16,992 bases of DNA from Cellvibrionales bacterium (lineage in GTDB: Bacteria; Pseudomonadota; Gammaproteobacteria; Pseudomonadales; JAHEGP01), in assembly GCA_024645065.1 (NCBI GenBank), contig JAHEGP010000041.1, positions 1-16,992 on the forward strand, given 5' to 3'. Positions 15,037-16,992 of this stretch are shown here, in pieces. The notes beneath the pieces are model-generated. The model searched no databases. It had not been told where the DNA came from and saw only the letters and a list, made by a program, of their open reading frames with translations. The first letter of the stretch is position 1, and each line of letters starts with the position of its first letter. The position numbers were made by a program, and so were the translations under genes.

Positions 15037-15363
15037 ATGTCAAAGCCATCCCTCAAACCTGTTGTGAGTGCTCTTGGTGCAGCATTCCTTGCAAGCTCTG
15101 TGGCACCTGTCGTGAGCGCCGAGGTCAGCAACAATCCGTTTGCCGCCAATCCACTCGATGCCGGCTACGATCTGGCCAACTACGACAAGCACAAGGAAGG
15201 CAAGTGCGGTGAAGGCAAGTGCGGTAGTGAAAAAGCCGGCAAGGAAGGCAGCTGTGGGGAGAAAGCCGGCAAGGAAGGCAGCTGTGGTGCTGGCAAAGCA
15301 GACAAGGAAGGCAAATGTGGTGAAGGCAAGTGTGGTGAAGGCAAATGCGGGGGCTCTAATTGA
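15037..15363 (+). CDS. hvfA: EGxCG-repeat RiPP precursor, HvfA/bufferin-like (predicted copper-binding)
   Basis: Predicted secreted ribosomal peptide that is modified by the two proteins encoded next. 108 residues. Residues 1-28 form a signal peptide (basic start, hydrophobic ALGAAFLASSVAP, cleavage likely after VSA). Residues 29-53 form a linker. The core 54-105 holds seven EGxCG motifs: EGKCG at 54-58, 59-63, 91-95, 96-100 and 101-105, and EGSCG at 70-74 and 80-84. All seven cysteines of the protein lie in these motifs, and the rest is Lys/Gly/Glu/Ala. In the HvfABC system of Haemophilus and in bufferins, EGKCG cysteines are oxidised to oxazolone/thioamide or related groups that chelate copper and protect against excess metal; the same role is inferred here. 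It has the strongest Shine-Dalgarno site in the window. Its stop overlaps the start of the enzyme gene by 4 nt. Confidence 0.92.
   Translation: MSKPSLKPVVSALGAAFLASSVAPVVSAEVSNNPFAANPLDAGYDLANYDKHKEGKCGEGKCGSEKAGKEGSCGEKAGKEGSCGAGKADKEGKCGEGKCGEGKCGGSN
15196..15351 (+). repeat. Repeat array encoding seven EGxCG motifs
   Basis: In-frame array of a 15-nt unit of the form GAAGGCAAGTGCGGT in the precursor gene. Two units are adjacent at the start (15196-15225) and three at the end (15307-15351), with two EGSCG variants between. Within it a 30-bp period is duplicated: residues EKAGKEGSCG occur twice (15229-15288), with 26 of 30 bases identical in an unbroken run (15232-15257 and 15262-15287), which points to recent duplication. 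Confidence 0.9.
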
Positions 15364-16229
15364 GAGTTGAGCCCCGTGCACCCGGCGCTGCCCTGCAAGG
15401 GGCGGGGCTGGGTTTGCGACGCGGCCTGCTAGGGCCACTGCTGGCCGACAGACCCTCCGGGATAGACTTTCTCGAGGTGGCCCCGGAAAACTGGATCGGG
15501 GTTGGCGGGCGACTGGGAAAACAACTGCGCGAGATGGCTCAAAGCTATCCCATAGTCCTGCACGGTCTCTCGCTGGATATCGGCGGGCCCCGGGAAATAG
15601 ACTGGCGCTTACTTGGGAATATTCGCCAGTTGATGCGCGACTTTTCCTGTCCCCTGTACTCCGAGCACCTGAGTTGGTGCGGCGACGCCGGCCATTTATA
15701 CGATCTGTTACCGCTACCTTTCACGGAGGAGACCGTGACCTACGTGGCGGAGCGGGTTTCCCGGGTGCAGGACTTTCTCGGTGAGCGCATAGCGCTGGAA
15801 AACGCCTCGTATTATGCCATGCCGGCGCAGGACATGACTGAACTGGAGTTTATCACTGCGATTCTCAAGAAAGCGGATTGCCATCTGTTGCTGGATGTCA
15901 ATAACGTTTATGTCAACAGTGTTAACCATGGCTACGACCCCCGGGAGTATATCGCGGGTTTGCCTGCGAGTCGGGCGCGCTACATTCATATTGCGGGTCA
16001 TTATGTCGAAGCCGAGGATTTACGGGTTGATACCCACGGCGCGGATGTAATCGACCCGGTGTGGAATCTGCTGGCTGTTGCTTACCAGCGCTTTGGGGCT
16101 TTGCCCACTCTGCTTGAGAGGGACTTCAATATCCCCCCTTTGGCTCAGTTGATGGAGGAGGTTGCCAAAATACGGCACTGCCAGGTGCTTCATACCGGCA
16201 GCTCGGGGCGTCATGTCGCGGGAGCCTGA
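15360..16229 (+). CDS. hvfB: MNIO (DUF692) multinuclear non-haem iron oxidative enzyme, HvfB/BufB-like
   Basis: Iron-dependent oxidase of the MbnB/DUF692 family, predicted to modify the cysteines of the preceding precursor. 289 residues, the family size, with a TIM-barrel pattern. The expected iron-ligand residues are all visible: H68 in VLHGLSLDIGG, E102 and H103 in YSEHLSW, E147 in IALENASYY, D179 and N181 or N182 in LLLDVNNVYVN, H210 and H214 in YIHIAGHY, D224 and H226 in VDTHG, and E253 with D255 in LLERDFNIP. The N-terminal GAGLGLRRGLL is also typical. It starts at TTG 15360, which overlaps the precursor stop (TTGA). No other in-frame start precedes the conserved GAGLGLR, so translation is probably coupled to the precursor. 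The last 17 nt overlap the partner gene. Confidence 0.94.
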   Translation: MRVEPRAPGAALQGAGLGLRRGLLGPLLADRPSGIDFLEVAPENWIGVGGRLGKQLREMAQSYPIVLHGLSLDIGGPREIDWRLLGNIRQLMRDFSCPLYSEHLSWCGDAGHLYDLLPLPFTEETVTYVAERVSRVQDFLGERIALENASYYAMPAQDMTELEFITAILKKADCHLLLDVNNVYVNSVNHGYDPREYIAGLPASRARYIHIAGHYVEAEDLRVDTHGADVIDPVWNLLAVAYQRFGALPTLLERDFNIPPLAQLMEEVAKIRHCQVLHTGSSGRHVAGA

Positions 16230-16992
16230 GCCAGGGTCACTATCACTGTCACAATTGCAGCAGGTTTTCGCCGCCCATATTCGTGATCCGGCGCAGCATC
16301 CAGCGCCCGCCGGCATTGAAGACCGGCGAATGGGAATCTATCGTGAACTGCTTTATCGCAACATCGAGGGCTTTATAGCATCCGGTTTTCCGGTTTTGCG
16401 TGCAATCCTCCCGGAATCCCGCTGGCACGCCATGGTGCGCGATTTCATGGCGAACCATCGCTGCCAGACCCCTTATTTCCTGGAAATCGGCCAGGAATTC
16501 ATCGCTTATCTGCAGCAATCCCAATCCAATTTCACGGACCCGCCGTACTTGTTGGAATTAGCCCATTACGAGTGGGTAGAATTGGCCCTCGATGTAGCCG
16601 ACGCCGAGCCGGACTGGGGCAGAATTGATGTCAACGGCGATCTTCTGGCCGGCGTTCCGGTAGTGTCGCCCAATGCGTGGTCCCTGGCCTACCGTTACCC
16701 GGTACACAGAATTGGTCCCGGCTGGGAGCAGGGCAACCGGACACTGCAGCCCACCTATTTGGTCGTGTACCGTAGCCGTTCTGACGCCGTGAAGTTTATG
16801 GAAATAAATGCCGTGACCGCTCGTCTGGTGGAGCTGGCGGGCGAAAACGCTGTCGAGACGGGCGAGGCCATCATTGGTCGGCTGGCCCAGGAGATGGGCC
16901 GAGAGTGTGACCCGATGTTGATCCGTGCAGGGTCTGAAATTCTGGCTAAACTTCATGCCAGTGGAATAGTGCTGGGGGTAAGAGCCGAGCCG
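16213..16992 (+). CDS. hvfC: DUF2063-type partner protein of the MNIO enzyme, HvfC/BufC-like (runs off the window)
   Basis: Partner protein that in related systems binds the precursor and presents it to the MNIO enzyme. The frame is open from ATG 16213 through the last base (260 codons, no stop), near the usual full length, so only a short tail should be missing. Seen: the N-terminal DUF2063 pattern with RRMGIYRELLYRNIEGFIASGFPVLRAILP (about 38-67), FLEIGQEFIAYL (89-100) and LLELAHYEWVELAL (113-126). The C-terminal domain has SLAYRYPVHRIGP (about 157-169) and YLVVYRS, as in HvfC relatives. The N-terminal domain carries a database name suggesting DNA binding, but the operon context favours the peptide-recognition role. 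The start overlaps hvfB by 17 nt. GGGG about 6 nt upstream may serve as ribosome-binding site. A DoxX-like gene often follows in such operons and would lie outside the window. Confidence 0.9.
   Translation, partial: MSREPEPGSLSLSQLQQVFAAHIRDPAQHPAPAGIEDRRMGIYRELLYRNIEGFIASGFPVLRAILPESRWHAMVRDFMANHRCQTPYFLEIGQEFIAYLQQSQSNFTDPPYLLELAHYEWVELALDVADAEPDWGRIDVNGDLLAGVPVVSPNAWSLAYRYPVHRIGPGWEQGNRTLQPTYLVVYRSRSDAVKFMEINAVTARLVELAGENAVETGEAIIGRLAQEMGRECDPMLIRAGSEILAKLHASGIVLGVRAEP

Noticed and set aside
15196..15351. Short direct repeats considered as a CRISPR array
   Set aside because: The repeats are in frame, nearly contiguous, lack unique spacers of constant length, and encode protein motifs.
15040..15438. 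132- and 72-codon minus-strand frames over the RiPP precursor
   Set aside because: Their repetitive Phe/Ala/Pro/Leu composition is the reverse complement of the EGxCG repeats; the plus-strand frame has the signal peptide, Shine-Dalgarno site and operon context.

Overview
The window looks like the chromosome of a fairly GC-rich gammaproteobacterium. The evidence is a fused MnmC, a full-length HrpA with a C-terminal DUF3418-type half, a proteobacterial cardiolipin synthase and an Opp-type peptide importer. A marine group such as Cellvibrionales/Halieaceae is plausible, but no rRNA or marker gene here proves it. I saw no tRNA, rRNA, CRISPR array, insertion sequence or phage gene.

Layout from left to right. 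(1) 1-1099, minus strand: the N-terminal half of mnmC, cut by the window edge. (2) 1088-7112, plus strand: a five-gene peptide ABC importer operon (substrate-binding protein, OppB, OppC, OppD, OppF). Every gene overlaps the next, and three successive junctions are 8-nt overlaps. OppC is about 465 residues instead of about 300 because a fibronectin-III-like block is inserted in its first periplasmic loop. (3) A hairpin at 7125-7143 separates oppF from a convergent gene (7150-8304, minus) for an exported coiled-coil protein of unknown function. (4) 8583-10037, plus: cardiolipin synthase. It converges with 10087-10569, minus: a MaoC/PhaJ-like enoyl-CoA hydratase. (5) A 296-bp gap with a 14-bp tandem repeat, then hrpA (10866-14843, plus) from a GTG start with a good ribosome-binding site. 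(6) 15037-16992, plus: a RiPP operon, which is the most interesting part of the window.

The RiPP operon encodes a secreted 108-residue precursor. All seven of its cysteines lie in EGxCG motifs (five EGKCG, two EGSCG). It is followed by a DUF692/MNIO non-haem-iron enzyme and a DUF2063-type partner protein, with overlapping reading frames. This matches the HvfABC/bufferin class, in which the MNIO and its partner convert EGKCG cysteines to oxazolone/thioamide groups that bind copper. The general class is known. The mixed EGKCG/EGSCG core, its internal 30-bp duplication and the repeats in its upstream region are specific to this locus and deserve a second look. The partner gene runs to the last base of the window, and any DoxX-like fourth gene would lie beyond it.
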